Assembly: GCA_907165275.2 (NCBI GenBank)
Contig: OU015666.1
Span: 6,230,001-6,294,000, forward strand
DNA length: 64,000 bases
From: Zygaena filipendulae
Taxonomy: Eukaryota > Arthropoda > Insecta > Lepidoptera > Zygaenidae
Direction: 5' to 3'
A program made the translations under genes and the position numbers. Below the pieces are notes generated by a model. That model had not been told where the DNA came from, did no database searches, and saw only the letters and a program-made list of their open reading frames with translations. Of the stretch, positions 1 through 9,079 are shown in pieces; position 1 is the stretch's first letter, and each line of letters opens with the position of its first letter.

Positions 1-47
1 ATCGTTGTATTTCAATCAATTTACGTAAAACCTTGTCAAATTATATA

Positions 48-172
48 GACACCTAAAACTTTCTCATGAATCACTTTATCTATTGGTGAAACTCATGAAA
101 ATCCGTTCAGTAGTTTTTGAGTTTATCGCGAACAGACAGAGAGACGCGACGAAGGACTTTGTTTTATAATAT
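48..172 (-). repeat. truncated Lep1-like repeat, second subfamily
   Basis: The stretch resembles the 5' half (minus orientation) of a variant family also seen near 15436 and 29046. Its recognisable parts are 'tctattggtgaaact', 'aaaatccgttcagtagttttt' and the 'acagacagagag' run. The CCGCGG hairpin and CTAG end are missing, so it is a fragment. It directly abuts the next copy. Confidence 0.45.
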
Positions 173-173
173 A

Positions 174-352
174 CTAGCTGTGCCCCGCGGTTTCACCCCC
201 AGGAATTCCGGGATAAAAAGTACTCTATGTCCTTCTCTGTACCCCTGAAAACGTGCATGCCAAATTTCACCCAAATCCGTTCAGCCGTTTTTGCGTGATT
301 GAGTAACAAACATCCAACCATCCACACTTTCACATTTATAATATCGGTAGGA
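174..352 (-). mobile_element. Lep1-like Helitron-type non-autonomous element
   Basis: Read on the minus strand it starts TC and ends CAGCTAG, with flanking A and T as expected for Helitron insertion between A and T. The 3' hairpin is damaged (ccgcggtttcaccccc), with part of the following 'gttcccgcggg' block deleted. No protein is encoded. Confidence 0.65.
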
Positions 353-715
353 TTACTTAAATAAAGATAAAAATTACCTAAATTTATCTTAACAACATCA
401 ATATAAAATTATTACTTGCCTACATTACTTTAGATAACGAGAAAAAATTAATAGATCATCACAACAAAGTCATGAGACATGCAAATGAATAAATGCGAAT
501 TTGAGTTTATAGTTGTAGGCAATGACATTATAAGTACTAAATAGAAGTATCCCACAAAAACATTTTCATGTAAAATGATTCCAAGTTGAGTTCATATGAC
601 GGGCACTGTCAAAAAGTTATCAGATCTCATGTAGAGCCAAGCTTATAACTCTACACACCCTAACTCTACAAGGCTTAACTTCTCAAACTTTAAACCTTAG
701 TCTGACTAAGGTTAA
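353..715. other. stretch without recognised gene
   Basis: AT-rich sequence. I see no convincing exon, RNA gene or known repeat here. If the minus-strand gene with exons at 9080-9888 and 1797-1933 continues, its next exon could lie here or beyond the left edge, but no acceptor gave an open, in-phase exon. Confidence 0.4.
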
Positions 716-719
716 GGTG

Positions 720-1735
720 TATATGCGGGAGTGGACCGACTTCATATCGAAAAGTGGTAGCACAAACCAATAATAGTATAACGTGTATTTTTGTCTGTTG
801 GATTAATTCGGTATTTTGTTATTTTTAGCTTTTTAGTTTTGTGTTTTTGGAAGTCGGTTTTAATTTTTTTGTTAAAAATTTGTTTACTTCTTGCTTTTTA
901 GTGAGTCGGTTTGTAATTTATCTAAGTTACAATAGCCTAACGTCAACTGCTCATAACCTTTTACAAAATATTGCTTTTCCCGAGTTCCCGAGCAGGGACG
1001 TTAATTTTTGAGCAGTTCTCCTGGTACATCACCATCAGATCCACTTCACCATTTACATTGTGACGAACATAAATTGTTTAGAAACCACATTAAAGTTAAC
1101 GAATCAGAATCTGTGTAATACCTATTATTTATTAGTTCCGATGGCCATCTGTGGTCTTCATCATCAGTTCCACTTCTTCAAATTTTACTTTCCAAAAGCA
1201 AATAAACGATTTACTTTAAAAAATACCCAAATCGCCATAGGTGTGCCTATAAATTTTGAAGAGTTCCCTCGATTTCTCCAAGATCCCAACATCAGATCCT
1301 GACTTGGTGACAATGTGATCAATTCGGAAGTATCCCCTTTCAAACAAAAAAACATTTTTCCAAATCGCTCCAACTAGAACCCGTGAAATACGTATTATTG
1401 TTGAGTAGTTCCGATGACCATCTGTGGTCTTCATCATCAGTTCCACTTCTTCAAATTTTGCCTTTCGAAAGCAAATGAACGATTTACTATAAAAAATACC
1501 CAAATTGCTATAGGTGTGCCTATAATTTTTGAAGAGTTCCCCCGATTTCTCCAAGATTCCATCATCAGATCCCGACTTGGTGGCAATGGGACCTAATTGG
1601 GAGTATATCCTTTCAAACAAAAACGAATTTTTGAAATCGGTACAACCGTCTTCGAGTAATCGGTGAACATACAAAAAAAAAAACATACAACCGAATGCAT
1701 AACCTCCTCCTTTTTGGAAGTCGGTCAAAAATTAT
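720..1735 (+). repeat. dispersed repeat ending in GGAAGTCGGT, with internal duplication
   Basis: The block contains two diverged direct copies of about 270 bp, starting near 1135 and 1408. Both contain 'gttccgatg', 'ccatctgtggtcttcatcat' and a gaagagttccc/gatttctccaaga segment. It ends with 'aacctcctcctttttggaag' and 'tcggt', the terminus also found near 24400, 24660 and, inverted, near 17050. Its first 340 bp match the block at 25940-26430. The short open frames on both strands here are by-products of the repeat. Confidence 0.6.
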
Positions 1736-1796
1736 AGCTAAAGGAGACAGTGCCCTAGTAAAAAACGTTAACGTTAGGTAGGTACTTAGTACTTAC

Positions 1797-1933
1797 ACTT
1801 ATGATTAAAGAGAACTTGGAGCACTTTGGAATATTCACACATCATGTCGTACTTTAGTAATATTTGCAGGAGTCTCACCACAGCATCATCTTTGTAGTCC
1901 ATTTTTAAAACATGAATACTAAATGTCACTGCT
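1797..1933 (-). CDS. second exon of the PPR-like helical-repeat gene
   Basis: On the minus strand an acceptor (ttgtttgcag) opens a 137-bp exon and a GTAAGT donor closes it. The preceding exon (9080-9888) ends with AA. This exon supplies A to complete a lysine codon and then stays open for 45 codons, beginning AVTFSIHVLKMDYKDD and ending VLQVLFNHK, with one base left over. Open frame, matched phase, a good acceptor and a consensus donor together make this a real exon. It is rich in Leu, Val and Lys and continues the helical character of the first exon. The next exon was not found; the gene probably runs off the left edge. The intron between the two exons (1934-9079) holds the palindrome, the motif array and the Mag insertion. 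Confidence 0.75.
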
Positions 1934-2172
1934 CTGCAAACAATAGATAACTATAATTAGTGAACATTAAATTGACCAAGATTATGCTAAACTGTTTTAT
2001 TGGGAATAGGTAGGTACTCATGTGCTTAGAATTAACATTTTTAATATTATGTATTAAAACTTGATTAGAACACATAACATGAATATGATGCTGTTTTATT
2101 GCAGTGACAGTTGTGCACAGATTAATAATAAATATGTTCCCACCTATGGGTTGCTTTTCTTATATAGTATAG

Positions 2173-3175
2173 GATCCCGCTATACAACGACCTTCACCGA
2201 GATGCTTATTTAATGAGACGTATTTTTTATGTTATTAAATATGCCAATAAATATATCCTATATGGGTTGCCTAACAAATTTCAGTCCAGAGTATTTTTAA
2301 TTAATAATTTAAAAAAAAAATTTTTTTAAACATTGCACCGGTGTGATTATTAAATAAATTTGATACCAATCGAAAGTTTGAAGCCCTTAGAATATGCAAA
2401 CGTTAGGTTGCCTATTTTTTTCCGGTCACAACCACGGGTTGCCAGGTGTAAACAGGTAAATCTATACCTACTAGCATTTTGCAACGGTCTGATTATTGAA
2501 TCAAACTTAGATAAAATGAAAGATTATTTCATAAGGAACACGGTGGTATAGGGTTGCCTGCGAAAAATCAGTCCCGAATTACGGTTGTCGAATTTTAAAA
2601 ATAAAATATCGCTGCGAGTGAATGCGCACTCTCCTTCTTTAAATGGGCGGACTTTAAACAGCTGCTACGCTGCGTCCTTTTCTACCGCATGGGATGGTTG
2701 GTCTGGGACCTCTCTCTCACACACATTCACTCGCAGCGATATTTTATTATTTAAAATTCGACAACCGTAATTCGGGACTGGTTTTTCGCAGGCAACCCTA
2801 TACCACCGTGTTCCTTATGAAATAATCTTTCATTTTATCTAAGTTTGATTCAATAATCAGACCGTTGCAAAATGCTAGTAGGTATAGATTTACCTGTTTA
2901 CACCTGGCAACCCGTGGTTGTGACCGGAAAAAAATAGGCAACCTAACGTTTGCATATTCTAAGGGCTTCAAACTTTCGATTGGTATCAAATTTATTGAAT
3001 AATCACACCGGTGCAATGTTTAAAAAAAAAAAAATTTAAATTATTAATTAAAAATACTCTGGACTGAAATTTGTTAGGCAACCCATATAGGATATATTTA
3101 TTGGCATATTTAATAACATAAAAAATACGTCTCATTAAATAAGCATCTCGGTGAAGGTCGTTGTATAGCGGGATC
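2173..3175. repeat. 1,003-bp near-perfect palindrome (foldback element)
   Basis: The ends are GATCCCGCTATACAACGACC and its complement. Two arms of equal length (2173-2624 and 2724-3175, 452 bp each) are near-identical inverted copies around a 99-bp unique spacer (2625-2723). The inner arm boundary is the complementary pair 'gcgagtgaatg' and 'cattcactcgc'. The same 63-residue open frame appears on both strands only because the arms repeat. No target duplication was clear. It is probably a foldback or long-TIR DNA element. Transcription through it would give a long hairpin RNA. Confidence 0.9.
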
Positions 3176-3184
3176 TTAGACCAA

Positions 3185-4645
3185 TAGTACGGACCGCCAA
3201 GAGGGGATTTGTGGATTAGCTAAAGCGCGTCAGATGAACATAAGGGGGGTACCTTGCACCATGTTGAGTACCTCCACCAAATATAGGCCCTCTACACTGG
3301 TGGGTGCGTCTAGAATAACCGATCAGATTAGTAAAAAAAAATCGATAACTCGAAATACTCGAGCGCGTCAGATTAAGATATGGTGGGTTAATTACATAGT
3401 GAAAAGTATGTATATGAATAATCTGACCATTTGAACGTGACGTAAAGGAGTTAGAGGATCACAAACTTGCAAAAAAAAAACGCAACTTCGACATTCTCGA
3501 GCGCAGTTGATTTGTTTTTTATTTTAAAGTAAATAACTCAAGGATAGCGGGAAAAATATAATCTGCCGATTTTCATAAGCCGAAGAAACAAAAATCGTCT
3601 TCGAATCGAACGAGCAGCTGCAGTGAAACATGTACCTATTCATATCTCTGTCTTTCTTTCCCTTTTACTTTTTCTCTATCTCTCACTCTCTCGCACCGTC
3701 CTCACACTACTTTCCGTCGCCATAACGTCATCACAGTATACCACGGCGCTAAACGTGTCGAATTATAACTTTTTTTGGTCGGTTAAAATACATATTAAAA
3801 TAAGTTAAGGTAAGTATTACATCAAACTATAGGTTCACCTTTCACTTTAATGTAATTATATATATATTATATAATAAAGCTCATCACAAAACAACGCGTT
3901 CATGTTATTATATGTAAAACGAAATGGCTTGTTTGTGCTTTAAAGTTAGTTTTGTGAATAATATTTTGTGAGCTTTTACATATTTCATAGAAATATAAAG
4001 TGTGTTTTTTTGTGAACAAGAAATAGCTCATAAAGTTATTAAACTTACATCAGAAATAAAAAAAAATTAAAAATAAATCATAATTTTTGTTTCTAGCAGT
4101 CAGATTAATAATATCCCTCAAAATTATTGTCAGATTTTAAGCCAACATAACTTGGACTGCAAGTTGAACCTTCTGTAAAATAATCTGACACGCTCGAGTA
4201 TTTCAAAATTGAGATTTTTTTTTGCATTTTCAAAAATTCGCTACTACCTTGCGTCACCTCCAAATCGGCAGATTTTCGAAGGGGTGCATTTTTAAGGCTC
4301 ACTTAACATCCCCTTTGAATATCTGACGCGCTCGAGTAAATGTTTTTTTTTTTCATTTTCTCCACTTCTGGATGGCCACCCCCACCACGCAAATGGGCAG
4401 ATGAATATATTTTCGATATCAGAGACACCTTGGAGTATCTAAACTACAATATCTGACGCGCTCGAGTATTTCCATTTTACTATTTTTTTTTACATTTTTG
4501 AAAGCCTGTAGAAGCTAAACCCACCGGTGAATGAAAAAATATCATATAACCTTATTTTGTTTATATCTCCTAATCTTCAAAACCCAATAGGTCCCAACGA
4601 CGCTCGAGTGTCTCCCGAATTAGCATCGGTATCTCCCGTACTATT
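3185..4645. repeat. mirror-image array of a CTCGAGCGCGTCAGAT motif
   Basis: The block starts 'aatagtacgg' and ends 'ccgtactatt', a 10-bp inverted terminus. Inside, the motif occurs in plus orientation near 3225 (partial), 3358 and 3496 (diverged), and in minus orientation near 4183, 4321, 4451 and 4598. Spacing is about 130-147 bp, each copy next to an A or T run. The left half is thus an inverted counterpart of the right half, and the units look like diverged tandem repeats. The centre (about 3600-3820) has a pyrimidine-rich tract and a donor-like AAG/GTAAGTATT. No protein or known family was recognised. Confidence 0.7.
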
Positions 4646-4764
4646 ATAAAAGTACACTAAGTAAGATATTAAATCAACTGGAATGGAAGTTTATAGGCAT
4701 ACATAACAATAAGTATCTTATGTAAATCTCACTTTATTAATTCTTTATCAGGATGGAGCCAATA

Positions 4765-4914
4765 TCATCCTTACATTATAAAACAAAGTCCTCTGCCAGT
4801 CGAGCAGAGCCGTTTTTAGCGATAGTTATTTAAGAGGAGGGTTTATACATATTATAGCCTATCCTGGACCTCTCGCAGGAAATGCAAAATTACTGCGGGC
4901 AAAACCCGAAAGAC
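4765..4914 (+). repeat. degraded Lep1-like fragment
   Basis: Diverged remnant with 'ttacattataaaacaaagtc', 'tatcctgga' and 'ttactgcgggcaaaac', matching the second Lep1-like subfamily in plus orientation. The CTAG end is absent. Confidence 0.4.
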
Positions 4915-4983
4915 TGTTAGTTTCATATAAATTAGAAGAAATGTTTACATAGGGACATAAAGTATTGAAATAGTTCTTAATGG

Positions 4984-4988
4984 GTAAC
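4984..4988. repeat. target-site duplication (left), GTAAC
   Basis: GTAAC lies directly left of the left LTR and recurs exactly at 8840-8844, directly right of the right LTR. The 5-bp duplication shows that 4989-8839 entered as one unit. Confidence 0.85.
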
Positions 4989-5090
4989 TATTATGTCTAA
5001 CACTCACATCACAGGTAGGATCCAGACTCAAGACGAGGGTAACGTGATAAACACTTGACACTAACACAACTACCCCCACAATACACTACA
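4989..5090 (-). repeat. 3' LTR of the Mag-type element
   Basis: 102-bp direct repeat identical to 8738-8839. On the minus strand it begins TGTAGTGTATTG and ends GACATAATA. It is preceded by the polypurine run AGGGGGGAGG (about 5091-5101, minus strand), as expected for plus-strand priming. Confidence 0.85.
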
Positions 5091-5101
5091 CACCTCCCCC
5101 C
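5091..5101 (-). other. polypurine tract of the Mag-type element
   Basis: Minus-strand AGGGGGGAGGTG lies directly upstream of the TGTAGTG start of the 3' LTR. This is the expected position of the plus-strand primer in reverse transcription. Confidence 0.75.
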
Positions 5102-5219
5102 TAACATAGTCCATACACGGTTACCCGTAACTTATCACTCTAGTCTGTAAAATACACTTAATTAAAACAACTCACACTTAAAGTGTCCATGCACATGCTA
5201 TTAATTTATTTAATTTATG

Positions 5220-6327
5220 CTATTCGACACACTCGTCGCCGCTGCTCTCCTCTCCCGTAATATCAGCAGCGACTCGTTTGGCGGACGGTGGGGTCGACGT
5301 TGGGCTATCCTTTGTTCGCAATCTTTTGCCTGTATTTCTTCTAGGGCTATCCTGAGCTAGATTATCGCTGCTGCTCGTATTAACTCCGATTATGTCAGCC
5401 CAGTGTCGAGGCGATCGGATTCGAATTATGCCGTAGTTCCCGTCTTCTTCCATCCCCTCCTCCGTCTGTTGGCTTCTCTCTTTGGGACTGTCTTCTACCG
5501 AAGTCCGCAATTTCATTTCTTCTTCCGTATAATCACTTTCTGATCTATGTTTTGTAAAGCCGATTATTTGGTTTATGTGTCGAATAAATGGTTTCCCTTC
5601 ATGCCTTATCTGATATCTTGTTACGCCAATTTTTTTTGTTATAACCCCCATTAACCAGCGAGGGCCATTTCTATAGTTTCTAAATGATACCGTTTCTCCG
5701 ACTTGCAAATCTCTAACGTTTTTCTGTTCATTTTTATTGCAGTCTTCAGCATCTTTTCCTTGTTCCGACAGTGGGTGAAATCTATCGAACTTTGTCTTAA
5801 ATCTACGGCCATTTAAACTTTCTGCTGGCGTTTTGCCTGTACATGTGCTTGGTGTTGTTCGCAGCCCATACAATATTTTATTTAATCGATTTTGCCATGG
5901 TAGGTGTGACAATTTTCTTAATTTTTGTTTAATGGTTTGTACTGTTCTTTCAGCTTGCCCATTTGAAGCTGGGTGATATGGTGGCACCAAAATATGTTTT
6001 ACTCCGATATCTCGCATATATGCCCCAAATTCTTCCGAAGTAAATGCTCGTCCATTATCGCTTACAATTGTGTCTGGTAATCCTTGCTGTGTAAAGATTT
6101 CTTCTAGCTTACTAATAACTATACTACTACTTTGATCGTTTACAATCTTTACTTCTGGCCATTTTGAGCACGCATCAATGAGTATTAAGAAAACTTTGCC
6201 CTGAAAAGGGCCAGCAAAATCGATATGTAGCCTTGACCACGGCTTCAACGGAGAAATCCATCTATGTGAAACTTTCGGTGGTAGATTTCTTACCTCTCTG
6301 CATACTTGGCATACTAAGCAATATGTC
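5220..6327 (-). CDS. Mag-type integrase, N-terminally truncated
   Basis: Open for about 368 residues on the minus strand to a stop at 5220. It starts inside the zinc-binding region (CLVCQVCREV). The catalytic core follows, with the first Asp in LHIDFAGP, the second in SDNGRAF and the Glu in SNGQAE. Thirty-five residues separate the last two, giving the D,D35E triad of retroviral-type integrases. A GPRWLMGVI segment resembles the GPY/F-type C-terminal module. The last 100 residues are polar and low in complexity. Integrase would join element DNA to the chromosome, but here the N-terminal part (including the HH of HHCC) is missing at the inversion junction near 6320. There is no normal start; the open frame begins only because the junction supplies a TTG. 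No frameshift is seen. Confidence 0.85.
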
Positions 6328-8749
6328 AATAAAATTTCCAGAATTCGTTGTGGGCAAAGACAGTTGGAAAAATTATATAGATAGGTTTGATTTTTGTATG
6401 TTGGCTAATGATATTAAGCCAGAGGAATTAAAAAAGGCGAATTTGGTATCAGTATGTGGTTCCGATTTGTATGATTTAATAGTATCGTTAATCTCGCCGA
6501 AAAAAATTTTTGAAGCTACCTACAATCAAATAAAAACCGTTTTAAATGAACATTTTAATCCAGCCCAAAATGAAATTATGCAATCATATAAATTTCATAT
6601 GAGAAGTCAATCAGACACAGAGAAGATTAGTGATTATGTAGCTAACTTACGAAAACTGGCTATAGATTGTAACTTTTTGGATTTGGATAGGTCATTGCGC
6701 GACCGGTTTGTTTGTGGGGTAAAAGATAAAATTATGCAAAAACAACTATTACAGCAATCATCGTTGAGTTTTGATCAGGCAGTTAAGTTGGCATTATCAG
6801 CAGAAACAGCAGATGCAGGTGTAGTAATGATGTCAATGTCAGAACCAGGAGGTTCGCAAGCGGTTCCCAAGGTTGGTGGGGAAGATGAGCTGATGGAAGT
6901 TAACAAGATAAAGGAAAAACCCAACGAACAGGGCAAAGAATGCTGGCGATGTGGCAAGAGCCACGGAAGTTTCTGTAGATTTCGATGGACAAGGTGTTTC
7001 CATTGTAAAAAAATTGGTCATATTGCAGAAAAGTGCAAAAGTAAGTCAAATTCTTTAGATAGAAACGAATCAGCAAAGGTGAATGGGTTGTATGAAAAAT
7101 TCTCATGTAACTCAATCTCCAGTAAGAGTGCACCATACTATGCCCGTGTTAAGTTGAACAATCAACTAGTAGATTTGGAAGTTGATTCAGGGGCCGCATA
7201 CACCATGATTAATGAAAGGACAGCCAAAAGGGTGTGGAATGGAAAATTGCCAGACTTAAAAAAACCAGAGATACTGTTAACAACATGGACAAACAGCAGG
7301 GTCGAACTATGGGGTAAAACATTGATAACAGTCGAATTCAGAGGCATTCGAAAAACATTGAAGATGTTAATCGCTAAAGGAGAAGGGCCAAATCTACTTG
7401 GTCGCGATTGGTTTGAACCATTAGAAATAAAAGTAATGGGACTGAATAACATTATAGTAGAGAGACCAGATGTGGATAAAATTTTACAAAAATATAAGTA
7501 TATTTTCGAAACAGGACTAGGCAAATATAAGGGACCAGTGGTTCATATTCCCTTATTACCAGATGCAAAACCAAAGTTTTTGAAGGCTCGACCGGTGGCG
7601 TTCGCGATTAGAGACAGAGTATTAAAGGAAATTGATCGTTTAGTAAAAGAAGATGTTTTAGAGGCGGTGAGTCATTCGGAATTTGCGAGCCCCATAGTCC
7701 CAATTATAAAAAAGAATGGAAATATCAGACTATGCGGAGACTACAGGTCAACGGTTAACGTAGCCACAGAGACAGATACATATCCGTTACCGACGCTGAA
7801 CGAAGCGTTTGCGGTATTACAAGGTGGAATAATCTTTTCAAAAATTGATTTGGACCAAGCTTACACTCAAGTAGTGGTAGATGAACCGACTTCTAGAGTT
7901 CTCACACTGAATACTCCCAAGGGTTTATTCAGATGCAAACGACTGGCATTTGGTGTTAAGGCTTGTCCAGGGATATTTCAACGGTTGATGTCCAACTTGT
8001 TGGCTGGTATACCTGGCACAGCAGTACTGTTAGATGACGTAGTTATCAGTGGCACAACAGCATTGGAGCATGAAAAAAGGCTAGAAGAGGTGCTTAAAAA
8101 AATTTGCGAAGCTGGATTACGAGTGAACAAAGACAAATGCAAATTTGGATTAAGACGAATACAATTTTTGGGTCACATCATTGATGCTGATGGTCTGCAT
8201 CCATGTGGAGACAAGATAAAAACAATTGTGGAGACTCCAGCGCCCAAAAATGTGAAGGAATTACAAGCACTCCTAGGATTAATAAACTTTTATGATAGAT
8301 TCATACCAAAAAAAGCTACTATCGCTGAACCTCTTTATAAATTATTGTTAAAGGGAGCTACGTGGGTATGGAACCAACACTGTCAAGAAGCAATTGAACT
8401 TTTAAAGGTAATGTTGACAAAAGGAGAGACATTGGTTCATTATGATGTAAAAAAGCCCCTTCTACTGACGTGTGACGCGTCACAGTATGGATTAGGGGCA
8501 GTGTTGGAACACCAAATGGAAGAGGGATCGGTGAGACCAGTAATGTTTGCTTCGAGAACAATGAGCAAACACGAGAGAAACTATGCTCAGATCGATAAAG
8601 AGGCTGCGGCAATAGTCTTTGCCATGCATAAATTTTATCAATATATTTTTGGTCGAAAAGTAATAATAAGAACCGACCATAAACCATTACTCGGGATATT
8701 CGATCCAAAGAAACCAATCCCATCCTCGTCGCCAAAATATTATGTCTAA
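6323..8749 (+). CDS. Mag-type Gag-protease-RT-RNase H polyprotein, C-terminally truncated
   Basis: One open frame of 808 residues from ATG 6323. The frame stays open upstream to 6233, but that part is the antisense of integrase. In order: Gag (MSIKFPEFVVGKDSW to about residue 200); two Cys clusters (CWRCGKSHGSFC near 206 and CFHCKKIGHIAEKC near 224, the second a CCHC knuckle); an aspartic protease with DSGA near 287; reverse transcriptase from about 440, with FAFG-like LAFGVKACPGIFQ and the catalytic pair as LLDD near 570; RNase H with CDAS, DKEA and RTDHKPL, the first three acidic residues. RNase H stops abruptly after IFDPKK. The last residues come from the reverse complement of the primer site and the LTR. 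The strand is opposite to the LTRs and integrase. No stops or frameshifts interrupt it, so the inversion is recent. Confidence 0.85.
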   Translation: MSIKFPEFVVGKDSWKNYIDRFDFCMLANDIKPEELKKANLVSVCGSDLYDLIVSLISPKKIFEATYNQIKTVLNEHFNPAQNEIMQSYKFHMRSQSDTEKISDYVANLRKLAIDCNFLDLDRSLRDRFVCGVKDKIMQKQLLQQSSLSFDQAVKLALSAETADAGVVMMSMSEPGGSQAVPKVGGEDELMEVNKIKEKPNEQGKECWRCGKSHGSFCRFRWTRCFHCKKIGHIAEKCKSKSNSLDRNESAKVNGLYEKFSCNSISSKSAPYYARVKLNNQLVDLEVDSGAAYTMINERTAKRVWNGKLPDLKKPEILLTTWTNSRVELWGKTLITVEFRGIRKTLKMLIAKGEGPNLLGRDWFEPLEIKVMGLNNIIVERPDVDKILQKYKYIFETGLGKYKGPVVHIPLLPDAKPKFLKARPVAFAIRDRVLKEIDRLVKEDVLEAVSHSEFASPIVPIIKKNGNIRLCGDYRSTVNVATETDTYPLPTLNEAFAVLQGGIIFSKIDLDQAYTQVVVDEPTSRVLTLNTPKGLFRCKRLAFGVKACPGIFQRLMSNLLAGIPGTAVLLDDVVISGTTALEHEKRLEEVLKKICEAGLRVNKDKCKFGLRRIQFLGHIIDADGLHPCGDKIKTIVETPAPKNVKELQALLGLINFYDRFIPKKATIAEPLYKLLLKGATWVWNQHCQEAIELLKVMLTKGETLVHYDVKKPLLLTCDASQYGLGAVLEHQMEEGSVRPVMFASRTMSKHERNYAQIDKEAAAIVFAMHKFYQYIFGRKVIIRTDHKPLLGIFDPKKPIPSSSPKYYV
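8716..8734 (-). other. primer-binding site matching tRNA-Ser
   Basis: Three bases after the 5' LTR on the minus strand is TGGCGACGAGGATGGGATT. This complements CCA plus the 3' end of tRNA-Ser(GCU) as I know it from animals (ending CCCATCCTCGTCG). Nineteen bases match. It shows that 8738-8839 is the 5' LTR and that the element's native direction is minus. Confidence 0.75.
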
Positions 8750-8839
8750 CACTCACATCACAGGTAGGATCCAGACTCAAGACGAGGGTAACGTGATAAA
8801 CACTTGACACTAACACAACTACCCCCACAATACACTACA
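8738..8839 (-). repeat. 5' LTR of the Mag-type element
   Basis: Identical over 102 bp to 4989-5090. It is followed on its right by the GTAAC duplication (8840-8844) and on its left by the primer-binding site. Confidence 0.85.
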
Positions 8840-8999
8840 GTAACATTAATTGTTTCATGCATTTATGTAAGTATTAGTAAAACATGAAAAGTTAATGGGG
8901 TAGGGTAAACTAACTAATGAACCAATTCTAAAGATTCTTTCAATAATAGGAAGCTACAATATCATTGAGCAAGACAGTAATACTTTATATTCTGAAACT

Positions 9000-9050
9000 A
9001 CAAGTTCCTGAGGGAGTCCCAAAATGTAATTGCAGGGGAAACAGCTAGTA
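9000..9050 (+). repeat. Lep1-like 3' end relic
   Basis: Degraded copy of the 3' end: 'gttcctgagggagtcccaaa' then 'aattgcaggggaaacagcta' 'gta'. Only the CAGCTAG terminus and spacing survive. Confidence 0.4.
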
Positions 9051-9079
9051 CCTATTCAATTATTTATCCTCATACTTAC

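Larger units (their letters stand above)
4989..8839 (-). mobile_element. Mag-type Ty3/gypsy retrotransposon with inverted interior
   Basis: The element is bounded by a GTAAC duplication and two identical 102-bp LTRs in the same orientation. Both the LTRs and the integrase read on the minus strand. From the right: 5' LTR 8738-8839, primer site 8716-8734, then a gag-protease-RT-RNase H block (6323 to about 8715) on the opposite, plus strand. After that come integrase on the minus strand (5220 to about 6327), a polypurine tract (5091-5101) and the 3' LTR 4989-5090. The expected order therefore has its whole gag-to-RNase H segment flipped, and the RNase H end and RNase H-integrase linker are lost. 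Very short LTRs and a tRNA-Ser primer fit the Mag clade known from Bombyx. Identical LTRs suggest a recent insertion. It sits in an intron of the minus-strand host gene. Confidence 0.85.

Noticed and set aside
1216..1728. 170-codon minus-strand open frame
   Set aside because: It is internally repeated because of the 270-bp repeat duplication, and the same repeat occurs elsewhere as non-coding debris.
2360..3016. Matching 63- and 72-codon open frames on opposite strands
   Set aside because: They are the same sequence repeated in the two arms of the palindrome, with no coding signature.
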